NCBI RefSeq assembly: GCF_028009165.1 | Contig: NW_026611615.1 | Span: 310,001 to 374,000, forward strand | DNA from: Akanthomyces muscarius | Taxonomy: Eukaryota; Ascomycota; Sordariomycetes; Hypocreales; Cordycipitaceae | DNA: 64,000 bases | Direction: 5' to 3' | Shown here: positions 53,139 through 63,029 of the stretch, one piece after another | How the letters are laid out: each line of letters opens with the position of its first letter | How positions within the stretch are numbered: the first letter of the stretch is position 1 | Position numbers and translations under genes: made by a program | The notes under the pieces: generated by a model | Told to the model about the DNA's origin: nothing | Database searches by the model: none | The model's input: the letters and a program-made list of their open reading frames with translations, nothing else

Positions 53139-55895
53139 ATGCCTCCATCTCTCAGCGCTCATCCTAGCTTCACGCGCCCGCGCACCGGCGAGCGTGAGGG
53201 CCGCCCGTTGACTCGCGACCAAAACGGCGACACGATGCTCATCCCCAGCCGAACGTCCTCGCTGCATTCGCGCATTACCCAGCCAATTCCCTCGAGCTTC
53301 AACGCCAAGCCCCAACAACGTACTCCCAAGACTCTCACGCATGCCTACCTCGTGTGTGGTGTCGGCCGCGAGCCGTCGCAATGGGTCCGGGCCCCCGCGC
53401 CTGTTCAGGGCAAAATTGGCCACATGAAAGGTGCTGTTAGCCAATTCTGGCTGCCAGAGATTCTAGGAAGCAGTCCTCGCCTGGAGCAGGACAACGAAAT
53501 TGCCAGAGCTCTTCACGCCGCTATGAGGGTTCGTACATGAAAGTCGCAATCTTGGGTGAAACTGTCGCTAACCGCGCCTGCTTAGGCCTGTTTCCCTCAC
53601 GACGTCGAGATTTGCACTGGCCGTAACCAGCCTCACTGCTCTCACCATTCTTTCGTTCTGCAGCAGGATTCTTCCCAGACCCTCTACGGTATTTGCCTGC
53701 GTGTGTGGTCACGGGCCGATGAGAAACGAGCCGAGACAATCCGTGACCTTCGCAAGCGAACAGAGTCTGACTTCTACGACAATCCGGACGAGACGTACTG
53801 GATCCCGTACTGTCTTTCTTTCCTCTCCCGATACCCTCTGTACAACCTCCTCGGCGATTACCTCCGTGGCATGTGGATTCATTGGAACAAGGCGACGAAC
53901 CTCTTCCACGCCGAGGAAGTCTCTCGCATTCTCAGCTTCCCCGCGCCGCGCCTCAACGATCTCGTCCGTATTGACATGAAAGACTACGCGCTCTGCTACC
54001 AGTTTCCTTCGTCGCCCACTGGATTCCAGAACTTCGCCATGTGGCCGCTCTTCAACTGCCTGTCCATTCCCAACATTGTCGGTGTCATTGAGGCTGCGAT
54101 TTCCCCTACCCGCCGCGTCATTTTCGTCAGTCACTACCCTGCCATGCTCACTGTTGCGGCTGAGACGGTCCGATATTGTGTGCGAGTCTATGAGTGGAGT
54201 GGTCTGTACGTTCCTGTTGTACATGCACGCCATGCTAGTGAGCTTGTCCAGGAGCCCGGCCCTTACATCCTCGGTGTGACTGCTGAGTGCCGATCACTCT
54301 TCAATGCACCCAACGACGCCCTCGTCGTAGACTTAGACCGCAATTTTGTTCTTACTTCTAGCCCCCCTACCGCTCTCACTCCTGGCCAGCGCAATAAGTT
54401 CGTGACTCGCCTGACCCAGGCGCTCAACGGCGATGTTGTCCCTGCTGGTGTACCACACCACCTTCGTTCCGCTTACGGCGGTGGCAAGCTTGTCCCTGCT
54501 GGCCAGATTATTGTCATGCGCGGAGAGGTCGAATCCATCCAAGATCCCGAGTGGTGGAACCAGGACTCTGTCATGGCTGTCATGGACCACGTCTGTGAGA
54601 AGCTCGGACGCAACACCGGCATCAAAGCGGTCTTTGGCGGATCCGTCAAGAAGCCGCTGATGACCAAGGTCTCTATGCGCCACCTCAACGAAATTGTACG
54701 AGAGCGCAACCAGTACTCTCGTGATGCCCAGGAGGCTTGGCAGGACTTCATCAACCTGAAGGGCCGCATGGACACTGAGCTTAACAAGGTTAACAAGCGC
54801 AACAACTACCTCGTCGAGGAGCTTGAGAGCTGGAAGCAACAGTTCCTCAAGTTCCAGGCTTTTGCCGAGCAACTCACCAAGGAGACGCAGGATCTCAAGG
54901 TCAAGATTGAGACACACAAGCGCGAGAACCGTCGTCTCGGCGGTCTCATTGACCAACAGAAGGAGGACAACGCCCGCATGTCCACCCGCCTCAGCGGCAC
55001 CGAGAAGCAGCGCGATGATGCTCTTGAGGCTCTTGTTCTCCAGCAAGAGATTGCTGAGGAGCTCGAGCGTGAGCGCAAGAAGAACAAGAAGGAGCTTTCA
55101 CAGCTGCAACACACTAGCAGCACTCTCATGCGCCAACGTGATGAGGCTCGCCGTGTTGTTCTGCATCTTCGCAGCCTCATCGGTGGTCAAAGCCATCACA
55201 TGGAGCACCTGATCCAGTCGCTGACCAAGCCCGACGAACTTGTCAAGGAGATTGAGGAGGGCTTCTACGACGACGTGCCCGGCGAAGAGGAGGAGAGCAC
55301 CGAAGGCATGACTATGGAGCAGACTCAGTCTCTTAGACTGTCTCGCAGCGCCAAGAGACTCTCCGCTGCCAGCTTTGCCGATGTCGCGGACCGTCACCTC
55401 AAGGACAAGACGGACGCGATTGCGCACATTGTTCGCAACATTGCCGATCAGTGCCAGGCTGCTGTCGAGAGCCTACACATGGCGCAAGATGCCGAGACGC
55501 CTTCGCGCCGCCACAGCAACCTGTCCGGTGCCGCTCAGAGCGACGACGACAGCCACTCTGCCGCCACCTCCGAGGTTGGTGAGGAGAGACTGCGCCGCCG
55601 CTCCGGCCGCCCGTCCAGCATCCCCCCGACGCCCGACCTGGTGCCCAACCGCAGCAGCACCGCCATGTCGTTTGTCTCGTCGACGACAACGCCCGAGCGC
55701 AACAGCGCTCAGTACTACCACCAGCGCGAGGACGTGCCCACCAAGATTGTCGAGGACGAGGCGGAGGACTACGAGGAGAACCGCAGCGACAGCGCTGCTG
55801 GCGCCAACGAGAATGGCGTCGTCGCCAAACACAGCGACTCTCTTCTGCACAGGCCGTCTGGTGCCCGCATCAGCGCCCTTGGTGGCACTCGCTAA
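53139..55895 (+). CDS. DENN (AEX-3) domain coiled-coil protein
   Basis: DENN proteins usually activate Rab GTPases in vesicle traffic. Exons 53139-53528 and 53586-55895 give 899 residues; the 57-base intron (GTTCGT, GCTAAC, TTAG) joins ALHAAMR to ACFPHDVEI. uDENN and cDENN regions occupy roughly 55-430: LTHAYLVCGVG, FVLQQDSSQTLYGICLRVWS, YWIPYCLSFLSRYPLY, FNCLSIPNIVGVIEAA, VIFVSHYPAMLT and CRSLFNAPNDALVVDLD are the recognisable blocks. About 495-670 is a long coiled coil (EELESWKQQFLKFQAF, EIAEELERERKKNKKE). The C-terminal 200 residues are Ser-rich and disordered. The start ATG follows a CATTCATC context and precedes MPPSLSAHPSF. The combination is conserved in filamentous ascomycetes. The Rab partner is unknown. 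Confidence 0.94.
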
Positions 55896-56796
55896 GCACG
55901 TATATAAAGTATCGGCTATGGAAAATGACAGGTTTGGATAGTTCTTTTTGTGTTTTTCATTGTATCATTCTGTCTTGTTCTCTCGAACAAGTCCTCTTGT
56001 CGCGTCATGATGACGGGTTACTATATATCCTCTTGCGTTGAGATTGTTATTGGGTGTATATGTAGCCAATTGGCTATATGTACTTGGCAGGCGAGTTTTT
56101 GAGCCATTCTCTTATTTCTGCGCTTGACAGTTATCAGGTCTTTTGCTTTCAGTTGATGGGTCCTGTGGCCTGGCGTTCCTTTGAAATTTCTATATGTTGT
56201 ATCTATTGCACTTACCAACGGCTTGATAATCTTTTGTTCTATGTGTTTGAGAAAGTCGGATGAATTGATATTAATTCCACCTCACTTGCCTTGAAAGATG
56301 CGTGGTATATATCGGTCTAATTGATAAGCCTTCATAAGAAGTTAGACAAACGTAAAATATGATCGGCCCTGTTGGTGGCGGCGGAATGGCAGCTGGCGCC
56401 TGTGCCGATGCTGCGTGCTCCACTCGCCTGCCTGACGAGGCCCGTGAAGGAGAAATGTAGGTGGAATTGAGTACCTGGGTACTGATTGCAAGCGATGCAA
56501 GATGTTATGTAGTACACCCGTCTATCACCCGTTTCCTACTTCTGATCCCGCGTCTTACCTAGCTCGCAGGTCGTGACACCTTCGTTGCTCGGACGACACG
56601 CCATATCGACGTCAGACGGGCAAGCAAACAACCACCAAACACCAATATAGATCCAGGCCAGCAACAGGGGCAACATGCATTTTGCATCTACATTCTATCT
56701 CTTACTCGCACTCCAGCTCACGCCTACCTACCCACAATCTCATCACAACATCGAGAGCATCTTCCTGGGCTTGCTCTGAAAACCCCTGCTGTTCAA
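55896..56796. other. Intergenic after the DENN gene
   Basis: 3' flank of the DENN gene, AT-rich at first. No gene supported. Confidence 0.4.
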
Positions 56797-57854
56797 ATGT
56801 CGTGCACTGGGAACAATTTGGATCCGAACGCGGGTGCCGCGCAGCGTCTCGTGCTAGAGCGTTCACAACTGGATTGCCTTACCAAATTATACGGCATTCT
56901 GCGCGAGGACAGAGAAACCACTATCCCGGACGAGCAGCTCGGAATTCGTGGGCATCGCTCGAGGCGCGCCTCTGGATGTTGACGGCCTGAACGCGCCGCA
57001 GCAGAGCGGCGATTCTTTGCAATTCTTCAGCCCCTGCGATTGGACGCTGGTGATTCTTGAGTCGGAATCGGACAGCGGCTGGGATGATAGGGAGTGGCTG
57101 GACTTGACTCGGTGGCGCGTAGAGAATTTGTTGCTGTTGGAAGTCGCACTCTTCAGATCAGACTGGTTTAGAGCTCGTCTTTTGACCCTTGAGAGCGTTG
57201 AGGGAAATGTATGGGAGCCGGCCGTGTGAGCTTCAATCTGCCCTTTATGCCCGTTCATCTAATATAACAGAATGCTGACCGCAGTCTAGCCGCCACGATG
57301 GAAGAACGCGTTGGAGTTGCGATCGAGAGCATATCAAAGAAGCCATTCGTCTCGAGCTACCTCGGTGAGAATACTACTACGACACGGTGGATGAGGTAAA
57401 CTACCCGTATAGAGGAACCTGGGCATATTTTGCCGTTCCAGCGGCTGATAAGCCGCATGCCGTCTGCGTCATGCTTGACTCGTCCATTCCAGGGGAAGGT
57501 ATCGCTACAAAATCTGAAGTCGAGGCTACAGTCAAGATGATAGAGTTCCAGTACCAGCAAGCCTGTTTCACCAATCATCATACCAAGTTGATCCTAGTCT
57601 GCACTCAATTTGGCAAACAGGTAGCTCGCATTACGCAGGCATATTTCGATGCGAAAATCGGGAGGCTGATCCTCCGCCAGTCTCGAGTTCTCGAACTGAG
57701 GGGGGCTGAAACTCCTCCGGATGCTTGGCTTATGCTTCGCTGGATGGTCTCCAGCCCGGTCGGCCCAACTCAGTATCAGCCACCTACGAGTCCGCCAAAA
57801 GACTTCCGCGAGGAGAGCTCTAGCCGCCCACCGCATATTACAATTTCCAGCTAA
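56797..57854 (+). pseudogene. Conserved unknown fungal gene with a frameshift and a stop
   Basis: Three pieces form one protein of about 325 residues: 56797-56940 (LERSQLDCLTKLYGILREDR), then after one extra base at about 56941 the frame EFVGIARGAPLDVDG to 57208, an intron 57209-57284 (GTATGG, CTAAT, GCAG), and 57285-57854. In the last exon TGA at 57366-57368 splits ELPR from EYYYDTVDEVNYPYRGTW. GTGAG at 57365 with TAG at 57412 could be a 48-base intron that removes the stop but would also remove the conserved segment. The C-terminal part (FAVPAADKPHAVCVMLD, HHTKLILVCTQ, RLILRQSRVLELRGAE, DAWLMLRWM) matches a family of unnamed fungal proteins. Assembly error would also explain the frameshift. 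Confidence 0.62.
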
Positions 57855-58749
57855 TTCGAAAAGTTTCTATTGACGGGGAGCTCGCCATCGCCGGTTGGCC
57901 AGACGAAATTGCTAGGCACACTTTTTCGTCGGCGCATTCCACTATCACTATCTCTATCACTTATTCAAGCTAGAAGTCGTACATTAGATGGCGGTAAAAT
58001 AAAATCGAAAGAAGTACAAAACCCTCGACTCTTCTTGTGATGCGGTGATTGACTAACGTAGCAAAGAAAGTGGCGAGACACAGGGCAGTTATTAAACTTA
58101 GCATGGGGTATAGGGGTGTAGCCGCCTTACAACAACCGATGTCTCGTAGAAATCACGCACGAAGAGATTTTCGGTGTCGAAAGAAAACCGCTGGCCCTGT
58201 AGAACTATTACTCAAAGTTGTAGAGACAGTGCTTGGGTAAATGGCACGCAACAGCAGATGTGGGATCCCACATGCGATGGCTTTCGTCAACCCTCCAGAG
58301 AGATATCAATTACTCAATGCATATCAAGGCTAGGACAAGTTTCTACAATTTCTTTGTTGTAAAAGTGCTTCGAGCACCTGCCCACGTAAAATGCCAATGA
58401 GGCTCAACGACGACCCATTAACTGGTTTCAACAACCTAAAACTGACTTACACCAGCCACGAGAATGATGCTAGGCCTGGCCACGGCAGCGCGATAATTCC
58501 AACTCTCGCGACGAAACAGCGTCAAATTACATTTAGCCGCTAAAAGATGTGCTACAGTTATAGCTTAAACGTTTATGGAAAACCGACTGCCTTATTTTCC
58601 TCTCCGGGAGAGGAACCTGGGCAATGCTGCTATAACGCTAGCCTTGGTGAGCCTTCTCCAAACAACATCCCGAGCTAGCACCCGGGGCGCGCTGAATCAG
58701 CGGCGGTCAGCGCGGCCGTCAATAGCACCCTATCCCAGACGAGTACTCA
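57855..58749. other. Intergenic
   Basis: No gene supported. Confidence 0.4.
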
Positions 58750-58882
58750 TCCCAGACCGACTCAGACCACCCAATCCGACCAGGTGCTCTGGTCTGTCGG
58801 TCTGACGACAATCGCCGGTCGGTCGGTCTGCGGTCTGAAGATAGTCTGCCAGACGGTCTGTCAGACGGTCTGTCTGTTAGCC
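58750..58882. repeat. GTCTG-rich degenerate simple repeat
   Basis: About eight GTCTG pentamers within 58788-58880, with CAGAC copies before and between them. It abuts and slightly overlaps the 3' end of the retrotransposon ORF1 relic. Confidence 0.7.
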
Positions 58883-59914
58883 ACACTGTCCACACCTTTC
58901 CGCATACAGTGTTTAGACTCATGTTGCTCGGCGCAATAGTCACAAATTTGGGATGCGTTGTATTGAGTGCTAATATGTCCGTAATTATAGCAGTTAAAGT
59001 ATTGCTTCACTCGGTTGGCGCGGTCATAAAGCTGGCATTGATGGATCTGGCCATCCCATACCATGCCGGCGTAGATGACGGCCTTGGCCATCTCTGGTTC
59101 TGTATATTCAACTACGATTGACGATGCTCGCTTGAGGTGGCCTACTTTTGTAAGCCACCTAATGTAGGAAATCTTGGCATTTGGGATGACTGCGTAGTTG
59201 TCCGCTAGCATCTGGTGGATCGTAGCTTCCTGGTCCTTGACGTTGAGTGACTTAGTAGGGATGCCGTGGACGATAACTCCGTAGGTTGGTACGACGAGTT
59301 CCGCATTTTCGCCCAAGTTACTGGTCCACCCTTAGTTTTCTGTAAGCAGTTTCGCTTCTTTTAGACGGGTGATAACTTGAACGTCGCCGCTCTTGAGTTG
59401 GTGTTGTCACAATATAAGGCACCTTTTGCCGCAACCCGTATCCCTGTACAACTGAATTGTCCCTGTACAGCTGAAGATATTCGCCACAAGGAGTCATCTT
59501 AACTGACTATATTAGAAGTAATTAAGACCATCTTTTAGATAGAGAACCAAGTACTACGCGCTGTCTTTGAATGCATCTACCTGACCGATCCCGACTGTAA
59601 CAGGTGTGCAGCCACTACCGTGATCGACCTGGTGGCTGCGTCGGCGCGTACTGCTGCCTCGACTTGCAGTTTGGTCCATGATTCTGGGCGCGTCCGGTGT
59701 CGCTGAATAATCCCGTTGTCTTTGAGATTGACTGTGACTGTACGGTCCTTATATGTTGTGACTGTAGGTCGGTTCTTCGTGGCGGACGTGTCTTGGGACA
59801 CTGGCCGGGGAATCGCGGAGAGCCTTTGGCATGCGCAGCGACTTGTGCCCAAGACACGGCGCCTAGTGTTCGTGCTCCACTAAAGTTTGATGCACTTAGT
59901 GGGTTAGTGCTCAA
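58861..59914 (-). mobile_element. Non-LTR (LINE, Tad-like) retrotransposon ORF1 relic
   Basis: The minus strand carries an ORF1/gag-like protein: VPTYGVIVHGIPTKSLNV, then a long ISYIRWL..KRASSIVVEYT block, and a Cys/His-rich end (CYNYGH, CDYCAEQHESKHC) that corresponds to CCHC knuckles. TAA at 59332-59334 breaks the frame just before the conserved part, and upstream pieces (to 59914) are in other frames. Two knuckle cysteines are Tyr (TGT or TGC to TAT or TAC), changes of the G-to-A type. No reverse transcriptase or 3' tail is present: the copy ends at the GTCTG repeat. Family name is from memory of fungal elements. Confidence 0.72.
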
Positions 59915-59942
59915 CGCCGTATAAGTAATGTCTAATGCTTAC

Positions 59943-60665
59943 TTATGGCCCGGGCTTAACAGACCTCGCATCGACAGGAGCCTGCAACGTTCTCTGTCGC
60001 GGCTTTCTTTTCCACATCGATCCGTAGTACAGGACTCTTTTGCCATTTTCCTCCACATATCCAGTACTGTTTTCTATAGGCCGCTCAAAAAAGTTGCGCT
60101 TAAACCAGTACTCTACCAGACCGTCTTCACCAAAGAGATGCACTAGATACGCCTCATCAGGTTTAGCCACAGCCTCGACCATCTTAACGCAGTAGTCACT
60201 TCTAAAGTATGCTTTGTCCGGTTCTGGAAAATCAGGCGGCAGCTGCCCCAGCAGCTCCATAGTTTCCTTGTCCATCATGATGCACGCCCGGTACCGTGTA
60301 TCCAAGGAGTCGTAGGGTCGCCCGACGAACTGCAGCCAATCGTTAAAGTACGCCCGCACCTGTTGTACGCTGGCGTCTTGTAGCGCGTGGTCCTCGAGCA
60401 GATCTAGACGGAATCGCCAAAGAAACTCGTCGTTGGGTTCCGTATCGACAGGCACCGGCGGATGGCCATAGTTTCCTGGCTGCTTTAGAGCCCTTGCCTG
60501 GTCTGCTGCCCTGTCTCTCGCGTCCCCCTCATTTTGATGCTCGACGAGGCGGTGAAGAATTTGGATAGCATTTTTAAATAGCGCATCGTATTCAAAGCTA
60601 ACACGCACAACAGCGAAGCCCCATGTGCCGTCTCTTGACACAATCGCGTTGATTCGCTGTCGCAT
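59943..60665 (-). CDS. Unknown fungal protein, intact frame
   Basis: Open frame of 240 residues from the ATG at 60665. The conserved-looking parts are RINAIVSRDGTWGFAVVRVS, RFRLDLLEDHALQ, YFNDWLQFVG and YRACIMMDKETMELLGQLP; they resemble a group of unnamed ascomycete proteins. The frame stays open for about 37 more codons upstream (IIPGGIPKPSWLRELHRP), which also look conserved, but no ATG precedes the in-frame TAA near 60780; an upstream exon or a lost start is likely. No domain, signal peptide or membrane segment recognised. It lies directly behind the retrotransposon relic. Confidence 0.55.
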   Translation of the reverse strand: MRQRINAIVSRDGTWGFAVVRVSFEYDALFKNAIQILHRLVEHQNEGDARDRAADQARALKQPGNYGHPPVPVDTEPNDEFLWRFRLDLLEDHALQDASVQQVRAYFNDWLQFVGRPYDSLDTRYRACIMMDKETMELLGQLPPDFPEPDKAYFRSDYCVKMVEAVAKPDEAYLVHLFGEDGLVEYWFKRNFFERPIENSTGYVEENGKRVLYYGSMWKRKPRQRTLQAPVDARSVKPGP

Positions 60666-61143
60666 CAATCGGTGGTTTTCATCATCACCAAAGTAGCGGG
60701 GTGGCCTATGGAGCTCGCGCAGCCACGAGGGCTTCGGGATACCGCCGGGTATAATCCCTTGAGGAGGAGGAAAACGAGCTTATTCGCTGGAAATTTTACG
60801 CCGGCGAGCTGCAAAATTGAGTAAATATTGGTGAGTGTGTGTGTTGCCCGATTGATGAAGTGGATGAAAAATTCGACAGGTCATCCATGTGCTGCCAGTG
60901 CCAGTCCCAAGACTCTCGGTAAACTAAAGTACCAGTACAGTAACGTGAGGTGAAAAGATGCGGCGAAGTGGTGAAGAACCCTGCACCTTCTCCACGAGAC
61001 TTCGGTGGCCGCGTCAGAATTCATTTCGGCAGCAAAATAAATGATGTTGAGCAAATAATGACTGTTATCGCTTGCTATGCGTCCCGAATGGGCTTAACGG
61101 TATCGAATGCACGCTCTTTCGCACTGCACGCTCCTGCTAGGAC
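60666..61143. other. Intergenic
   Basis: Left end holds the upstream extension of the unknown gene at 59943-60665. Nothing else supported. Confidence 0.4.
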
Positions 61144-62646
61144 ATGGCACGGCGTTATGTTAAAAACGATAGCGCCGTATATATGCCCAAAGTGCTTAAG
61201 TTCGATCATGAACTAACCGCTGTAGACGGTGATGATGATCTTTGGCAAGCATTTGAGAACATGACAATTTCGGGTGTGGATCCAATTAAAGAAGATGAAG
61301 CAGGCCCTCACGACACATCATAGACAGAGAATGTCGACATGGTTAAGCGCTCTGATTTTAATTGACCTTCGGTCAATGAAATGTACGCTAACTCGGCGTT
61401 GCTTTTCTTGCTCGAGGAGGTACGAAAGGAGATTGCTACGGCGCGGGTCTTACTGTGTGAGAAATTCAAAAAGGAGAATGCCGAGAAGATGCGTGAGAAA
61501 ACAGGAAATGAAGTGGCGGAAAAGACACCTTTATCCAATTGGGTCATGCTGCGGTTAGGCCTGCATCTGAGGGCCATGCCATACCTAACGACTGCCGGAT
61601 TTCTCAAGTCAGCAATGAATAACCTCATGGAGGCCCAAGTCGACGGCTATCTTTGTCGCCGAATTCCCGATGATTTCTCCAATGCTCCCTTGGCCATTTG
61701 CGAAGCGATGCCGTGCATGAAAACCGACAGATATGACGCAATTCTCCGCCAGGAAACCGTGGACATGGCATGCTGGATCGCAGAGCGCCACGGCAACAAA
61801 CGTGACGGTTTCTTGCAATCATGTGCTGGTGGCGCAAAGAGACGGCTGATGATTTCGCAGGATCGCCACGAGATTTACATAATTATTGGAGAGTATGGGT
61901 CAAAGTACGGGGTATACATCACAGGTAATGCTGCCTGGCTTGCCAAGGCACCGCTACCGCTACCGCTGGACAAGTTTGATCTTGAGGAAAACCGAAAGGC
62001 AGCCAGGGGCTCAGCCTCGTATAGTGAACAGGCCAAAGTGATGGGTGTCGAGAACGTTCGACTCTCGCATATGGTACGGGGCGACGAAAAGAAACCTACT
62101 TCGGGGAGCAGGGCTCTTCGATCTCAACATCCGCGAGTCCTGCTCTCTGCGGATGAATTCTTGATTATGCACCAATTTGGCCCAGTCATCACGAGCAGAG
62201 CCGACAATATGGAGCGCCCTGTTCGTCGTCTAGTCGGCTTATGCTACAGCTTGACGCAAACCCAGAATAGTCTGTTCGCTTTACTTGTTTGTTTGTTGCT
62301 GCTATTCTTTTCTTCTTCTTTTTTTCCTCGTTCCGTCGGCCTTGTCTTGGCTCTGCGTTTCTATTTACGTCGCTGTTTCCATGTCGCTTCCCTACCATTG
62401 TCTGGCTTTGCTCCTTTCCTCTTGTTTTACGTTTTAATTTTTTGCTTGAGCCTACCGTACTTGTTCATTTGTTTCGCACTGCTCAGTTCTTTACTCATTT
62501 TCTCATGTCGTAATTTTGTTTTATTTCGTTGCTCTCATTTTCTCGTCGATGGCTTACTTCGCTCTCTCCATACATCGTGTGTGAATCACACGCCGTTTAC
62601 TCGTAAGGTACACCCGACAAACCGCATACGGCTCTGCTTAAAATGA
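61144..62646 (+). pseudogene. Unknown gene interrupted by two in-frame stops
   Basis: From the ATG at 61144 one frame codes 59 residues with an acidic end (DDDLWQAFENM, GVDPIKEDEAG), stops at TAG 61321-61323, meets TGA at 61363-61365, and is then open from 61381 to 62646. The open part starts LLFLLEEVRKEIATARVLL and includes a Cys-containing ICEAMPCMKTDRYDAI stretch; its last 120 residues are hydrophobic and pyrimidine-encoded and may not be coding. The same phase before and after the stops suggests one ancestral gene. TAG and TGA could each come from a Gln or Arg codon by C to T. No family recognised. A gene starting at 61381 is the alternative. Confidence 0.42.
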
Positions 62647-63029
62647 AATGGCAGTCGTTGGACACAAGTCCTCCCACAGCATTTAAGCACTCTCATGGTA
62701 CCGCCCAGAGACAAGGTTACAGAACTGGGACACAAATGGCCACACACAGAAAGAAATGACTCGAAAGAATGCAAGCATTGGCATCCTATCTTCTTTTAAA
62801 ATATAAGAAAATAAAGTCTGCCCTTTGGCAGGATCAACATTTCCGTTTCATGTAAGTGCCGTTTGGTGGCGCGCCGGGCCGCCGACAACCGACAGTAGTG
62901 AGCGGGCGCGATAAGATTGCGCGACAGTCTCCAACTTTTTTTTCCACAGCCACCGCAACGGCTTTCGTCTTTCCACCTCAGTTCTTCTCAAACGCCCACT
63001 TTCTCCAAGGTTCAACGCTGACGCACAGC
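62647..63029. other. Intergenic, promoter of the zf-HIT gene
   Basis: No gene. Pyrimidine-rich near 62935-62945. Confidence 0.45.

Noticed and set aside
54333..55046. 237-codon minus-strand frame over the DENN gene
   Set aside because: Antisense of the coiled coil; Leu-rich appearance results from Gln/Glu/Lys codons on the other strand.
58750..58882. CRISPR-like array
   Set aside because: The GTCTG units are too short and irregular with no spacers; a eukaryotic simple repeat is the better reading.
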